Positions 1 through 8,176 of a stretch of DNA of 64,000 bases are shown here, piece by piece. Each line of letters starts with the position of its first letter. Within the stretch, counting starts at the first letter, position 1. The stretch spans positions 62,001 through 126,000 of the forward strand of contig NZ_CAKMMF010000008.1 of the NCBI RefSeq assembly GCF_927798095.1, given 5' to 3'. The position numbers were made by a program, and so were the translations under genes. This DNA is from Paenibacillus plantiphilus. GTDB lineage: Bacteria; Bacillota; Bacilli; Paenibacillales; Paenibacillaceae. Below the pieces are notes generated by a model. The model was not told the DNA's origin and made no database searches. It was given only the letters and a program-made list of their open reading frames with translations.

Positions 1-1131
1 GCGCTCGCTATGCGGATTGTCAAGCGTATGAATGACATCGGTATCTTTAATTTCGCAGCCTGCAACATTCTCGCGGAGCGTGTTGCCGGTAACGGTGAGG
101 CAGTCGCCATTCAACGCGCCTTCCTTCTTGAACAGCTCGTTGATGATAGCGCTAACGCCTCCAGCATTGTGCACATCCTCAATATGGTAATCAGATGCTG
201 GAGCGATCTTCGCCAAGTGAGGCACGCGAGCAGCAACCTCATTGATGCGCTCGATTGGATATTCAATCCCGGCTTCGTGTGCGATAGCCAGAGTGTGAAG
301 AACCGTATTCGTCGATCCGCCCATCGCCATATCAAGAGCGAACGCATTGTCGATAGAATCGATCGTAACGATGTCCCGCGGCTTGATGTCCCGCTCGATC
401 AGCTGCATGAGCTGACGTGCGGCTTGCTTAACGAATTCGCGGCGCTCAGGCGCTACTGCAAGAATCGTGCCGTTGCCTGGCAGCGCCAGACCAAGACCTT
501 CCGCGAGACAGTTCATAGAGTTGGCCGTGAACATGCCGGAGCATGAGCCGCAGGTCGGACAGCCATATTGCTCAAGCTCGGTCAAGCTCTGCTCGTCGAT
601 CTTGCCGGCCTGGAATGCGCCGACGCCTTCGAATACGCTGGACAGCGAGATTGCGCGGCCGTCAGAAGTTCTGCCGGCTTTCATCGGTCCTCCGCTGACG
701 AGCATCGTCGGAATGTTGACGCGAAGCGCGCCCATGATCATGCCAGGCGTGATTTTGTCACAGTTGGGGATACAGATCATGCCGTCGAACCAGTGTGCAT
801 TAACGACTGTTTCTACAGAGTCTGCAATGATTTCGCGGCTCGCAAGTGAATAGCGCATGCCGATGTGGCCCATTGCAATACCGTCATCAACACCGATCGT
901 GTTGAATTCGAACGGAACGCCGCCTGCCTCGCGAATAGCTTCCTTCACGATTTTGCCGAATTCTTGAAGATGAACGTGACCAGGTACAATATCAATGTAC
1001 GAGTTGCAAACCGCGATGAACGGCTTGTTGAAGTCTTCTTCCTTAACGCCTGCAGCACGGAGCAAACTGCGATGCGGGGCACGGTCGAAGCCTTTTTTGA
1101 TCATATCTGAACGCATTTTTTTTGGAGCCAT
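1..1131 (-). CDS. ilvD: Dihydroxy-acid dehydratase, N-terminal 377 residues (runs off left edge)
   Basis: Reading leftward from the ATG at 1131, the frame stays open for 377 codons to the window edge. The family is about 560 residues long, so roughly the last third is missing from view. IlvD is the cytoplasmic Fe-S dehydratase that turns 2,3-dihydroxy-isovalerate and 2,3-dihydroxy-methylvalerate into the 2-keto acids of valine, isoleucine and leucine synthesis. Visible family signatures are the cluster cysteine in [10 protein letters not shown] (Cys about 124, followed by the conserved Lys 126) and [16 protein letters not shown] (Cys 191/194/197). The start is supported by a GGGAGG ribosome site about 7 nt upstream. 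The gene is divergent from the urease genes and shares the 260-bp region 1132-1391 with them. No T-box leader or clear promoter was recognised. Identification is secure; the C-terminus cannot be assessed. Confidence 0.97.
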   Translation of the reverse strand, partial: MAPKKMRSDMIKKGFDRAPHRSLLRAAGVKEEDFNKPFIAVCNSYIDIVPGHVHLQEFGKIVKEAIREAGGVPFEFNTIGVDDGIAMGHIGMRYSLASREIIADSVETVVNAHWFDGMICIPNCDKITPGMIMGALRVNIPTMLVSGGPMKAGRTSDGRAISLSSVFEGVGAFQAGKIDEQSLTELEQYGCPTCGSCSGMFTANSMNCLAEGLGLALPGNGTILAVAPERREFVKQAARQLMQLIERDIKPRDIVTIDSIDNAFALDMAMGGSTNTVLHTLAIAHEAGIEYPIERINEVAARVPHLAKIAPASDYHIEDVHNAGGVSAIINELFKKEGALNGDCLTVTGNTLRENVAGCEIKDTDVIHTLDNPHSER

Positions 1132-1305
1132 GCCTGTCCCTCCCAAGTAAGTTCAATAGCTATTAGTCTACCACATTGGGCGTGGAATGGCTAGGAATCT
1201 GTAGAGCTGCATATGATGAATAGTGCTGGAAACGGCTCTGCCAAGATTTGAGTTTGCATAAAAGAATTTGATAATGAGGAATCGGACACACAACTATCAT
1301 CATTA

Positions 1306-1322
1306 TGTCATTAAAACTAACA
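1306..1322 (+). promoter_or_regulatory. GlnR/TnrA-type nitrogen box upstream of ureA
   Basis: The sequence TGTCA-N7-TAACA matches the GlnR/TnrA consensus TGTNA-N7-TNACA at every fixed position. Its centre lies about 39 bp upstream of the middle of the -10 hexamer at 1353-1358, so about 50 bp upstream of the expected start of transcription. That is the position from which TnrA activates promoters in Bacillus subtilis. Urease is a classic nitrogen-limitation target, so activation by a GlnR/TnrA-family protein is the natural reading. Which family member is present cannot be seen here. Confidence 0.8.
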
Positions 1323-1329
1323 TTAAAGA

Positions 1330-1358
1330 TTTACTTGATCGACTGAGCCCGTTATAAT
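1330..1358 (+). promoter_or_regulatory. Likely sigma-A promoter of the urease genes
   Basis: A perfect -10 hexamer TATAAT (1353-1358) lies 17 bp downstream of a weak -35 hexamer TTTACT (1330-1335, 4 of 6 matches). The ureA start codon is 33 bp after the -10. A weak -35 box with a nitrogen box just upstream fits an activator-dependent promoter. Confidence 0.65.
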
Positions 1359-1391
1359 GAAGCTAATTAAACATTAGGAAGAGGTGGATAC

Positions 1392-1697
1392 ATGCAGCTG
1401 ACGGAACGCGAAAAGGAGAAATTGCTCATTACAATCGCCGCAGATTTGGCTCGAAGACGACTTGGTCGGGGCGTTAAGCTGAACTATCCTGAAAGTATCG
1501 CGCTTATTACCTCGGAAATAATGGAAGGCGCGCGCGACGGGAAGACAGTCGCACAATTGATGGAATATGGAACGCGGATTTTGAACCGCAGCCAGTTGAT
1601 GAGCGGTGTCGCTGATATGATAGAAGAGGTCCAGATCGAAGCGACCTTTCCAGACGGGACGAAGCTTGTAACGATACATCATCCTATCGGACATTAA
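1392..1697 (+). CDS. ureA: Urease gamma subunit
   Basis: This 101-residue protein has the normal length of the small gamma subunit of bacterial nickel urease. It opens with the family-typical [13 protein letters not shown] and contains the conserved stretches [16 protein letters not shown] and VAQLMEYG. It assembles with UreB and UreC into the cytoplasmic urease core that hydrolyses urea to ammonia and carbamate. The start is preceded by AGGAAGAGGTGG at a good distance. It is first in the operon behind the nitrogen box. Unlike most urease clusters, where ureA, ureB and ureC abut, it is separated from ureB by 968 bp of repeats. Whether one transcript still covers both genes cannot be judged from sequence. 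Confidence 0.96.
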   Translation: MQLTEREKEKLLITIAADLARRRLGRGVKLNYPESIALITSEIMEGARDGKTVAQLMEYGTRILNRSQLMSGVADMIEEVQIEATFPDGTKLVTIHHPIGH

Positions 1698-1768
1698 GAT
1701 AAACAGGCGATGCAGCAACTTGACAATAAATAGGTCAGCTCGTCGCATGAAGTAAACAAAGTCAGGAT

Positions 1769-1974
1769 TAGCTCAACGCAGTCAGCAAATGCAGCCGCCA
1801 CTAGCTCGACGTAGGGAGCAAATGCAGCCAACACTTAGCTTCACGCAACCAGCAAATGCAGTCACCACCAGCTCAACGCAGGCAGTAGAGCAGCCAATAC
1901 TAGCTCAACGCAGGCAGTAAAGCAGTCAACACTAGCTTAACGCAGTCAGCAAATGCAGCCAACACTAGCTCGAC
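1769..1974. repeat. Degenerate 32-34 bp tandem repeat between ureA and ureB
   Basis: About six consecutive units plus a partial seventh begin TAGCTCAACGCAGTCAGCAA and end in GCAGCCAACAC or a close variant. Unit lengths are 33, 34, 33, 32, 32 and 33 bp. The changing length (not a multiple of 3) and the scattered differences argue against coding and for an old minisatellite. It occupies the first part of the ureA-ureB spacer (1698-2665), where I find no convincing gene. Confidence 0.85.
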
Positions 1975-2107
1975 TTTCGTATTTGAGACTTGCGCTTTGC
2001 TGGCGCACAGCTTCAAACAACGATTTCTCATCCCATAGCTGCACTTTTAGGCTAAATCCCAGCTGTATCTACTATATAACTACTTAACTACTATATAACA
2101 CGCACAT

Positions 2108-2290
2108 ACCTGCAAAAGTACATCTCCTTAATTCAATACTGCTGCATACAGCCGGAGTAACTGCAATAATACATCAAATATCCCGCAGAACCCTACATAT
2201 AAGGTACTATTCTGCTTTTTTGATGTATTTTCGCAGGTAAATGGCTCGAAACGGTCCTTTCTGGTCTTATGACCTGTATTTTTGCAGTAA
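2108..2290. repeat. Cluster of four CTGCAAAAATACATC-like motifs in both orientations
   Basis: Two forward copies (2108-2125 and 2161-2178) and two reverse copies (2219-2236 and 2271-2290) of a motif close to CCTGCAAAAATACATC lie within 183 bp. The middle pair, 2161-2178 and 2219-2236, matches at 16 of 18 positions as an inverted repeat. It could fold into a long hairpin, with CGCAGAA/TTCTGC pairing nested inside. This forms the middle of the ureA-ureB spacer. It could be a small non-autonomous element or a terminator-like structure; there is no clean T-run after the stem. Confidence 0.7.
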
Positions 2291-2415
2291 CGGAGCTGCA
2301 AAACCTGGGCGGCTCATGCAGCGTACTGACGGGGGGATCTCCGTGGTCGTGGCCGGACTGTTCAACAGCCTGACTTGCGAAGCATTGAAGCTAGGAATTG
2401 TTGCAGCATGTGGTT

Positions 2416-2590
2416 GATCGACCGCCGTCATGCGGCGAAACACGTTTCTGGACCGCGCGCAGCTCCCAGCGCGCGGTGCCATCGCGGCACACGGTGCTCG
2501 GTCACACGACGGCGGTCAAACCTCGATGGCTGTCAACGACGCTGGGAGCTGCGCACCGATGCGACGCGCCGCGCGAAAAAGCATCATAAG
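2416..2590. repeat. GC-rich palindromic intergenic element, copy 1 (compound)
   Basis: The left arm is GATCGACCGCCGTCATGCGG (2416-2435), followed by CGAAACACG. The right arm, CACACGACGGCGGTCAA near 2503-2519, is its inverted counterpart. Between them is GCGCAGCTCCCAGCGCGCGG, and GCTGGGAGCTGCGC recurs inverted at about 2541-2554. The same arm and core recur near 5536, 7282, 8267 and 46540, always between genes. The short open frames here in several phases are by-products of high GC and are not called as genes. Confidence 0.8.
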
Positions 2591-2665
2591 CGTCATACCT
2601 ACACAACTCGGAAGTATTGGAACTGTTCTGTTAAACACTAGCTAGGAAGAAGGTGAACGCAACGC

Positions 2666-3034
2666 ATGATTCCTGGACAATATCGGACGATGCCTGGACA
2701 TATAGAGTTGAATGCAGGGCGGGCAACTGTGGAGCTAATTGTGGTGAATACGGGTGATCGGCCGGTTCAGGTCGGTTCACATTATCATTTTTTCGAGGTG
2801 AATCGTGCGCTTTCCTTCGACCGCGAAGCGGCCTTCGGCATGAGGCTTCATATAGCGGCAGGAACGGCTGTAAGGTTCGAGCCTGGTGAGGAGAAGCCGG
2901 TGCTGCTCGTCGAGCTTGGCGGACGGAAACGCTCCTATGGCTTGAATGCCATAACGAACGGTCCTGCTCATCACGGCGAGATGCCGGAGGCTGTTCGTTC
3001 AAGGCTTGCAGCCTGGAAGGGGGAGCAGCCATGA
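2666..3034 (+). CDS. ureB: Urease beta subunit
   Basis: This 122-residue protein is recognisable as urease beta from its start MIPGQYRT and from [43 protein letters not shown] spacing, and FEPGE. It is the second structural subunit of the nickel urease trimer. A ribosome site AGGAAGAAGGTGA lies about 10 nt before the ATG. The stop codon overlaps the ureC start in an ATGA arrangement, indicating translational coupling to ureC. It is close to the usual 100-125 residues. The oddity is its distance from ureA. No clear internal promoter was seen just upstream. Confidence 0.96.
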   Translation: MIPGQYRTMPGHIELNAGRATVELIVVNTGDRPVQVGSHYHFFEVNRALSFDREAAFGMRLHIAAGTAVRFEPGEEKPVLLVELGGRKRSYGLNAITNGPAHHGEMPEAVRSRLAAWKGEQP

Positions 3035-4746
3035 GCCGTATGAGCCGAAGCAGCTATGCGCAGATGTTTGGACCGACGACAGGCGATGCCGTTCGTTTGG
3101 CTGACACCGAGCTGTGGGCGCAGATTGAGCAGGATTACACGGTGTATGGCGATGAGTGCAAATTCGGCGGCGGCAAGGTCATTCGCGATGGCATGGGTCA
3201 ATCCAGCGGCGCGCTGCGAAGCGATGGTGTGCTGGACACGTTGATTACGAATGCTGTCATTATCGATCATTGGGGCATTGTGAAGGCGGATATCGGGATT
3301 AAGGACGGATTGATCGCAGCGATCGGAAAAGCCGGCAATCCCGATATTATGGATGGCGTTACTCCGAATATGATAATCGGAGCGAGTACAGAGGTCATTG
3401 CTGGAGAGGGGAAAATCGTTACCGCAGGCGGCATTGACTCGCATATTCATTTCATATGCCCGCAGCAGATTGAGACGGCGCTCTCGTCCGGGGTGACGAC
3501 GATGATCGGCGGCGGCACAGGTCCGGCGGCTGGCACGAATGCAACGACCTGTACGCCGGGGGCTTGGCATATGCGCCGGATGCTGGAGTCTGCGGAAGCT
3601 TTTCCAATGAACATCGGCTTTACGGGCAAAGGGAATGCTTCATCCGCTGGTCCGCTGGAAGAGCAGATCGAAGCGGGTGTGATAGGCTTGAAGCTTCATG
3701 AGGATTGGGGGACAACCCCTGCGTCTATCGATACCTGTCTGGAGGTTGCTGACCGATACGATATTCAGGTTGCGATTCATACGGATACGCTGAATGAAGC
3801 GGGATTTCTGGAGGATACGCTAGCCGCCTTCAAGGGGCGGACGATTCATACGTACCATACGGAGGGAGCGGGTGGCGGGCATGCCCCGGATATCATTCGT
3901 GCGGCAAGCGAGCTCAACGTGCTGCCTTCCTCTACGAATCCGACGCGGCCGTTCACGATTAATACGATAGAGGAGCATTTGGACATGCTGATGGTCTGTC
4001 ATCATTTGGACAGCAGCATTCCTGAGGATGTAGCGTTCGCCGATTCCCGGATTCGGCCGGAGACGATTGCGGCGGAAGATATTTTGCACGATATGGGCGT
4101 ATTCAGCATGATCAGCTCCGATTCACAGGCGATGGGGCGTGTGGGCGAGGTGATCATCAGAACGTGGCAGACAGCGGATAAAATGAAACGTCAGCGCGGC
4201 GTTCTGGATGGTGATACGGAGGATGCGGATAATGCGCGAATTAAACGGTATATCGCCAAATATACGATTAATCCGGCTATCACACATGGGATTTCTCATC
4301 TGGTAGGTTCGATTGAACCTGGGAAATTCGCTGACCTTGTCGTATGGAGTCCGATGTTCTTCGGTGTCAAGCCTGACATGATATTGAAGGGCGGCGCGAT
4401 CGCTTATGCCCAGATGGGCGACCCCAATGCGTCGATTCCGACACCGCAGCCGGTGTTCGGCAGAATGATGTTCGGCGGCTTCGGCAAGGCGATTGCCAGC
4501 AGCTCGATCACTTTCGTATCACAGGCTGCATATGACAAGGGAATCGCGGCTGAGCTTGGGCTGACGAAGCGGATAGAGCCGGTGAAGGGCTGCCGGAGCA
4601 TAACGAAGAAGGACATGATCCATAACGATGCAACGCCGAAGATCGAGGTCGATCCTGATACGTACGAGGTAAAGGTTGACGGTGCTCCGGCGACCTGCGA
4701 GCCGGCAGAGGCGCTGCCGATGGCGCAGCGGTACTTCTTATTTTAA
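3031..4746 (+). CDS. ureC: Urease alpha subunit (catalytic, di-nickel)
   Basis: This 571-residue protein is full length for the catalytic alpha subunit. All active-site residues can be placed by comparison with Klebsiella urease at a constant offset of +4. They are His138 and His140 (DSHIHF), the carbamylated Lys221 and His223 (GLKLHEDWG), His250 (AIHTDTLNE), His276 ([10 protein letters not shown]), the flap Cys323-His324 (MVCHHLD) and Asp364 ([10 protein letters not shown]). It hydrolyses urea in the cytoplasm once UreD, UreF and UreG have inserted nickel and CO2. Its start overlaps the ureB stop by 4 nt and has GGGGGAG upstream. No truncation or missing residue was seen, so an active enzyme is expected. 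Confidence 0.98.
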   Translation: MSRMSRSSYAQMFGPTTGDAVRLADTELWAQIEQDYTVYGDECKFGGGKVIRDGMGQSSGALRSDGVLDTLITNAVIIDHWGIVKADIGIKDGLIAAIGKAGNPDIMDGVTPNMIIGASTEVIAGEGKIVTAGGIDSHIHFICPQQIETALSSGVTTMIGGGTGPAAGTNATTCTPGAWHMRRMLESAEAFPMNIGFTGKGNASSAGPLEEQIEAGVIGLKLHEDWGTTPASIDTCLEVADRYDIQVAIHTDTLNEAGFLEDTLAAFKGRTIHTYHTEGAGGGHAPDIIRAASELNVLPSSTNPTRPFTINTIEEHLDMLMVCHHLDSSIPEDVAFADSRIRPETIAAEDILHDMGVFSMISSDSQAMGRVGEVIIRTWQTADKMKRQRGVLDGDTEDADNARIKRYIAKYTINPAITHGISHLVGSIEPGKFADLVVWSPMFFGVKPDMILKGGAIAYAQMGDPNASIPTPQPVFGRMMFGGFGKAIASSSITFVSQAAYDKGIAAELGLTKRIEPVKGCRSITKKDMIHNDATPKIEVDPDTYEVKVDGAPATCEPAEALPMAQRYFLF

Positions 4747-4770
4747 AGAAGTGAAGTGGAGGTGATGCGC

Positions 4771-5526
4771 ATGGATTCAAGGACATCAGATGCCGCTGAA
4801 TCGCCTTCCAGCCAGCCTGACAATCCTCGCCATTCTGCTCATCCGATTCCTTGGCTTGCGCTTCAGCAATTGCTCGATTCTGCGCTGCCTATTGGCGGCT
4901 TCGCTCATTCATTCGGTCTCGAAACGCTTGTGCAGGAGGGCAGGGTGAGCACGAGCGCTGAGCTGGAGCAGTATGCAGAAGCGATGCTGCGCCAGAGCTG
5001 GTCGACTGCGGATGCGATGATTGTGAAGGCTGTGTACCGCGATGCCCCGATGGGCAATTGGGAGACGTTATGGGGGGTCGAGCGTCTGGTGCATGTCGGA
5101 CGGACGGCGTATGAATCGCGCATTGGAGTGGAGAAGATCGGACGAAGAATGCTGCAGCTTGTTGCAAGCATCTATCCGCAGCTGGATTGGAGCCAGCTGA
5201 TCGAAGCGCATCGCAGCGGCCGCTGTTTCGCCTCGCATCCGCTCACGCATGGATTTGCCTGCTACAGGCTGGGGATTTCGCTGGATGCAGCGGTTCAAGG
5301 CTATTTGTACACCTGTATCGTCACCTGCGTGAACAACGCGCTTCGCCTTATGTCTATCGGGCAGACTGAAGGGCAGGCGATGATTGCCCGGCTTACCCCG
5401 AAGGCGGCGGCAGCTTGGGCGAGCGCTGCTGCCATTCAGCCAGAGGATGCCTATTCCAATATGCCGATGGCAGAAATGGCTATGATTCGGCATGAAACGC
5501 TTTACTCGCGATTATTTATGTCTTAG
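4771..5526 (+). CDS. ureF: Urease accessory protein UreF
   Basis: This protein is about 251 residues from the chosen ATG. UreF acts with UreD and UreG in the GTP-dependent nickel-insertion complex on apo-urease. Family features include LLDSALPIGGFAHSFGLETL near the N-terminus, the central RFASHPLTHGFA-like stretch (here CFASHPLTHGFACY), and a C-terminal tail with SNMPMAEMAMIRHETLYSRL. A longer reading from the GTG at 4756 would place the start inside the ribosome site GTGGAGGTGA, so the ATG at 4771 is preferred. The first about 30 residues are polar and low in conservation. The gene directly follows ureC by 24 nt. The usual ureE is not found between them. Confidence 0.94.
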   Translation: MDSRTSDAAESPSSQPDNPRHSAHPIPWLALQQLLDSALPIGGFAHSFGLETLVQEGRVSTSAELEQYAEAMLRQSWSTADAMIVKAVYRDAPMGNWETLWGVERLVHVGRTAYESRIGVEKIGRRMLQLVASIYPQLDWSQLIEAHRSGRCFASHPLTHGFACYRLGISLDAAVQGYLYTCIVTCVNNALRLMSIGQTEGQAMIARLTPKAAAAWASAAAIQPEDAYSNMPMAEMAMIRHETLYSRLFMS

Positions 5527-5535
5527 CATGCTGTA

Positions 5536-5595
5536 GTCGACCGACCGCCGTCATGCAGCGAAACATCGCGCGCCGGGAGACGCGCGCGGTGCGAA
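5536..5595. repeat. GC-rich palindromic intergenic element, copy 2
   Basis: The stretch GTCGACCGACCGCCGTCATG (5536-5555), then CAGCGAAACA, is followed by the core CGCGCGCCGGGAGACGCGCG and GGTGCGA. It matches the elements near 2416, 7282, 8267 and 46540. It occupies the ureF-ureG gap just upstream of the ureG ribosome site. It may add an RNA hairpin inside the urease transcript. Confidence 0.8.
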
Positions 5596-5647
5596 GGCTA
5601 ACTCTCGGGTCGCTCTTATGCGACCTCATTCTGAGGAGGAACTTATT

Positions 5648-6385
5648 ATGTGTCAAGGATCAGGGCAAGGACATCACCATCACGGCTGGGAGCAGCCGGC
5701 TTTGGATCGCTCGCGTCCCATTCGGATCGGAATTGGCGGTCCGGTAGGTTCAGGCAAAACAGCGCTAGTAGAGCGGTTAGCTGGAGCGCTCAGCGGGAAG
5801 TATAGTTTGGCTGTAATAACAAATGATATCTATACGAAGGAAGATGCGCGCATTCTGGCGGCTACAGGCGTGCTCCCTGAGGAGCGGATTATCGGGGTGG
5901 AGACTGGCGGCTGTCCGCATACAGCGATTCGGGAGGATGCCTCCATGAATTTCGAAGCTGTTGAAGAGCTGACGAGCCGTTTCAGCCCGCTGGACATTAT
6001 CTTTATCGAGAGCGGCGGAGATAATTTGGCGGCCGCATTCAGTCCGGAGCTGGTCGATCGGTTTATCTACATTATTGATGTTGCCCAAGGCGAGAAAATC
6101 CCTCGCAAAGGCGGACCGGGCATTATGCGCTCGGATCTGCTTGTCGTTAACAAAATCGATTTGGCCCCCTATGTCGGCGCAAGCCTGCAAGTCATGGAGG
6201 AGGACACGATTCGGATGCGCGGAGGCCGTCCGTACGTATTCTCCAATCTATTCGGCGGTCAAGGCGTCGATAAGATTGTGAAATGGCTGGAGCATGAGCT
6301 TGATCATGCGCATGGCCACGCCCATTCCCATGACAACAACGAGCACCCGCAAGGGACGATTCCTTCTATTGGTCATTCCCATTAA
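5648..6385 (+). CDS. ureG: Urease accessory GTPase UreG with His-rich ends
   Basis: This protein is about 245 residues. UreG is the SIMIBI-class GTPase that drives nickel delivery to apo-urease. The P-loop GPVGSGKT lies at about 31-38, the nickel-binding CPH at about 89-91 and the base-recognition NKID at about 168-171. The start at 5648 is set by GAGGAGGA seven nucleotides upstream; an earlier in-frame ATG at 5618 lies before that site. The protein is unusually rich in histidine at both ends: GQGHHHHG near residue 8, and a C-terminal tail [18 protein letters not shown] ending GHSH. Many UreG proteins are about 205 residues long. Because no ureE is present, the tails may do part of the nickel-binding job that UreE does elsewhere; that is inference. 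Confidence 0.96.
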   Translation: MCQGSGQGHHHHGWEQPALDRSRPIRIGIGGPVGSGKTALVERLAGALSGKYSLAVITNDIYTKEDARILAATGVLPEERIIGVETGGCPHTAIREDASMNFEAVEELTSRFSPLDIIFIESGGDNLAAAFSPELVDRFIYIIDVAQGEKIPRKGGPGIMRSDLLVVNKIDLAPYVGASLQVMEEDTIRMRGGRPYVFSNLFGGQGVDKIVKWLEHELDHAHGHAHSHDNNEHPQGTIPSIGHSH

Positions 6386-6407
6386 CGCTAGTCCCAACCT
6401 TACTCCT

Positions 6408-7265
6408 ATGCAAGCTCAGCGGGTGTCGGAGCTTCGAGCCGAATTCCAACGCTGCGGCGGGGTGACGCGAATGGTTTCCAAGTACCATACCGCTCCGATC
6501 AAAATAGCGAAGGCATTTCCGCTCGGCAGCGCCGCAGGCGTAATGGTTATGGATGTCTCCCCAGGGCTGCTGTCAGGCGACCGCTATGAGCTGGAATGGA
6601 AGGCTGGCGAGAAGGCTCATGTCTATATGACAAATCAATCCTTCACCAAGGTGCACCCTTGCGCAGACACCATTCATGGCGGGGCATCTATTATGCAGAA
6701 GTTCGTGCTTGGCGAAGGGGCCATCGTCGAGTCCATGCCGGAACCGATTATGCTGTACAGGGATGCGGCGTTCTTGAATGAGACGGAGGTGCGGCTCGCG
6801 GCAGGTGCAGTATGGATGCAAGCGGAGGTTCTATGTCCGGGCCGAACGCTTAGAGGCGAGCGGTTTCAGTATCGTTCCTATCGAAGCCGATTTCGAGTTT
6901 TCTATGAAAATGAGCTTATCTATGCGCAAAATGGGCGGATTGAACCAGCGCTGCAGCTGCTGACATCACCGGGCTGTTTGGGCGAAATGACACATACAGG
7001 CACATTCCATGCATTTGGAGCGGGGATCACCACTGAGCACATCGTTGCTGTCCGGCATACGCTTGCGGAGCTGCCTCAGTGGAATGGTCATAGTATCGTA
7101 GCAGGCGTGACGGCTGCACATAAGCTCGGTATTGCAGTGATGGCAGCAGGAACCGCTGCATGGCCGATTCAAGAAGCGCTGCGGTCGGCATGGCAATCGC
7201 TGCGGGTTTCCATTGCGGGACTGCCGCCCCTGCAATTGCAAGGCGATTCGCAATTTCCGACATAA
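6408..7265 (+). CDS. ureD: Urease accessory protein UreD/UreH
   Basis: This protein is about 285 residues from the ATG at 6408. UreD is the scaffold that binds apo-urease and recruits UreF and UreG. Recognisable stretches are KYHTAPIKIAKAFPL, GVMVMDVSPGLLSGDRY, NQSFTKVHPC, and the mid-protein ESMPEPIMLYRDAAFLNET. The open frame reaches back to 6294 inside ureG, but that would add a stretch unlike the family. No clear ribosome site precedes 6408, and GTG codons just downstream are possible alternatives, so the exact start is uncertain. It is the last recognised gene of the ureABCFGD set. No urea or nickel transporter follows. Confidence 0.9.
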   Translation: MQAQRVSELRAEFQRCGGVTRMVSKYHTAPIKIAKAFPLGSAAGVMVMDVSPGLLSGDRYELEWKAGEKAHVYMTNQSFTKVHPCADTIHGGASIMQKFVLGEGAIVESMPEPIMLYRDAAFLNETEVRLAAGAVWMQAEVLCPGRTLRGERFQYRSYRSRFRVFYENELIYAQNGRIEPALQLLTSPGCLGEMTHTGTFHAFGAGITTEHIVAVRHTLAELPQWNGHSIVAGVTAAHKLGIAVMAAGTAAWPIQEALRSAWQSLRVSIAGLPPLQLQGDSQFPT

Positions 7266-7281
7266 GCCGAAAGTCTGTTTT

Positions 7282-7391
7282 GCTCGACAGAGACTGCCAT
7301 CATGCAGCGAAAAACAACTGTCATCTAGCAAAAAACAGCCATCATGCAGTGAAAAAACGCAAGCTGGGAGATGTGTGCGGTTGCGACGAAT
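7282..7391. repeat. GC-rich palindromic intergenic element, copy 3 (degenerate, partly doubled)
   Basis: GCTCGACAGAGACTGCCATC then ATGCAGCGAAAAAC is followed 30-odd bp later by a second arm, CAGCCATCATGCAGTGAAAA. It ends in a weak core AAGCTGGGAGATGTGTGCGG. The order of arm and core is the same as in the other copies, but divergence is greater. It sits just after ureD. Confidence 0.65.
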
Positions 7392-7412
7392 TGCTCCGTG
7401 AATGCCGATTTG

Positions 7413-7465
7413 CCCCCGCTTTTTTATTCCCGCTTTATTTGCAAAGCGGCAACTAACAAGCGGGG
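7413..7465. repeat. Nested palindromes between convergent genes
   Basis: An outer pair CCCCGCTT/AAGCGGGG encloses a perfect inner stem CCGCTTT (7430-7436)/AAAGCGG (7443-7449). It lies between ureD and the convergent small gene at 7478. No T-run follows the stem on either strand, so a classical intrinsic terminator is not certain, although a transcription-ending role here would make sense. Confidence 0.5.
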
Positions 7466-7477
7466 ACGCGCAGCGTA

Positions 7478-7552
7478 TTAACCCCCGTTGCCCTTCTTGT
7501 CAGATGTTTTCGTAGTCGTATTTTTGCGGGCATGTCCTTGCTGCTTAGCCAT
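7478..7552 (-). CDS. Small lysine/threonine-rich protein, 24 residues
   Basis: A 24-codon frame starts MAKQQGHARKNT and ends KKGNGG. It is preceded by the excellent ribosome site AGGGAGGTG with about 7 nt spacing, which is the main reason for calling it. It is basic and polar with no membrane segment. A possible -10 (TACAAT, 7586-7591 on the minus strand) lies upstream with a weak -35. It sits downstream of a terminator that ends the LytTR gene, so it probably has its own promoter. I do not recognise the family. Very small basic proteins of this kind are common in spore-formers, but no spore function is claimed. Confidence 0.6.
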   Translation of the reverse strand: MAKQQGHARKNTTTKTSDKKGNGG

Positions 7553-7644
7553 GTGAGCGCACCTCCCTAGAACGTTGTACAGCTTATTGTATGTACGTCC
7601 GCCGTGCTTCAAACGAAGGATTGCGCGGGAAATAATGGCGTAAA

Positions 7645-7706
7645 ACAAAAAAGAAGACCTTGCCGATGAGCTACTCAAGCACCAAATCCCCGGCGGGTCT
7701 TCTTTA
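7645..7706 (-). terminator. Intrinsic terminator after the LytTR-type gene
   Basis: On the minus strand, AAGAAGACCCGCCGGGG and CGGCAAGGTCTTCTT can pair through a nine-base perfect outer stem (AAGAAGACC at 7651-7659 with its complement at 7696-7704). This is followed by TTTTTTGTTTT. It lies about 60 bp past the stop codon of the gene ending at 7769. Confidence 0.75.
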
Positions 7707-7768
7707 TTTCGTTTGCGTCGTATGTGTCGTTTAAGTCATTTACAAGTCATCTGTTTGGGCGACTTGCC

Positions 7769-8110
7769 TTACATCGCAACCGAATTGCGTTCGGACAACA
7801 AATTTTTCATGTGCTGCTGCTTCCATCTGGGGATGTGCAGGCCTTTTGAACCCGTGCCGTCCTGAACGAAATAGAGCATTCCGTCAGTTAATGAGGCGAC
7901 CTTGCTCATGTTGATGTAGCAGCCTGAGCTTGCTTTCACGAATTGACCGCTTGCAAGGTAGCTGTTCAACTGATCGGTCGTAATTCTTTTTCGAATATGA
8001 TAGTTTCTTCCATGAAAGCTGGCGACACCGAGCCGTCCAACCTTGAAATAGTAGCTGTCCTTCTCACAGCTGTCATATAAATTCGTCTCTTGCAACCCAA
8101 CATTCATCAT
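7769..8110 (-). CDS. Stand-alone LytTR-like DNA-binding protein
   Basis: This 113-residue protein has no receiver domain. Residues about 35-105 look like a LytTR DNA-binding domain: a helix-like ITTDQLNSYLASGQF, then FVKASSGCYINMSKVASL, which corresponds to the family's 'F-x-R-x-H-R-S-Y-x-V-N' segment, then a beta-rich end with IPRWKQQHMKNLL. LytTR proteins usually bind imperfect direct repeats upstream of targets such as peptide or wall genes. The N-terminal about 30 residues are unassigned. The start has GGGGGG 8-9 nt upstream. Its promoter carries a perfect cre site, so it is probably under carbon catabolite control. The target is unknown; the surface-protein block that starts at 8695 is divergent from it and is one candidate. 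Confidence 0.75.
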   Translation of the reverse strand: MMNVGLQETNLYDSCEKDSYYFKVGRLGVASFHGRNYHIRKRITTDQLNSYLASGQFVKASSGCYINMSKVASLTDGMLYFVQDGTGSKGLHIPRWKQQHMKNLLSERNSVAM

Positions 8111-8135
8111 GTGAATAGCCCCCCTAAGATGAAAT

Positions 8136-8149
8136 TGTTAGCGCTTTCA
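8136..8149 (-). promoter_or_regulatory. cre site (CcpA operator) for the LytTR-type gene
   Basis: On the minus strand the sequence is TGAAAGCGCTAACA, which fits the cre consensus TGWAANCGNTNWCA at all 14 positions. It begins at the last base of the -10 hexamer and therefore covers the expected transcription start. CcpA bound there would be expected to repress. Confidence 0.75.
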
Positions 8150-8176
8150 TAATAGCATAGGTAAGCAGAAAAGCAA
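8149..8176 (-). promoter_or_regulatory. Extended -10 promoter of the LytTR-type gene
   Basis: On the minus strand, TATTAT (8149-8154) is preceded by TGC, which makes an extended -10. A weak -35 TTGCTT (8171-8176) lies 16 bp further upstream. The gene start is 39 bp downstream of the -10. Confidence 0.6.

Noticed and set aside
1769..1974. CRISPR-like array
   Set aside because: Units follow each other without unique spacers, vary in length, and no cas gene is present.
2375..2645. Several short open frames in the ureA-ureB spacer
   Set aside because: They run through the GC-rich palindromic element in different phases, so they reflect composition rather than coding.
7413..7465. Confident bidirectional terminator
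   Set aside because: The stems are good but neither strand has a T-run after the hairpin, so it is reported only as nested palindromes.
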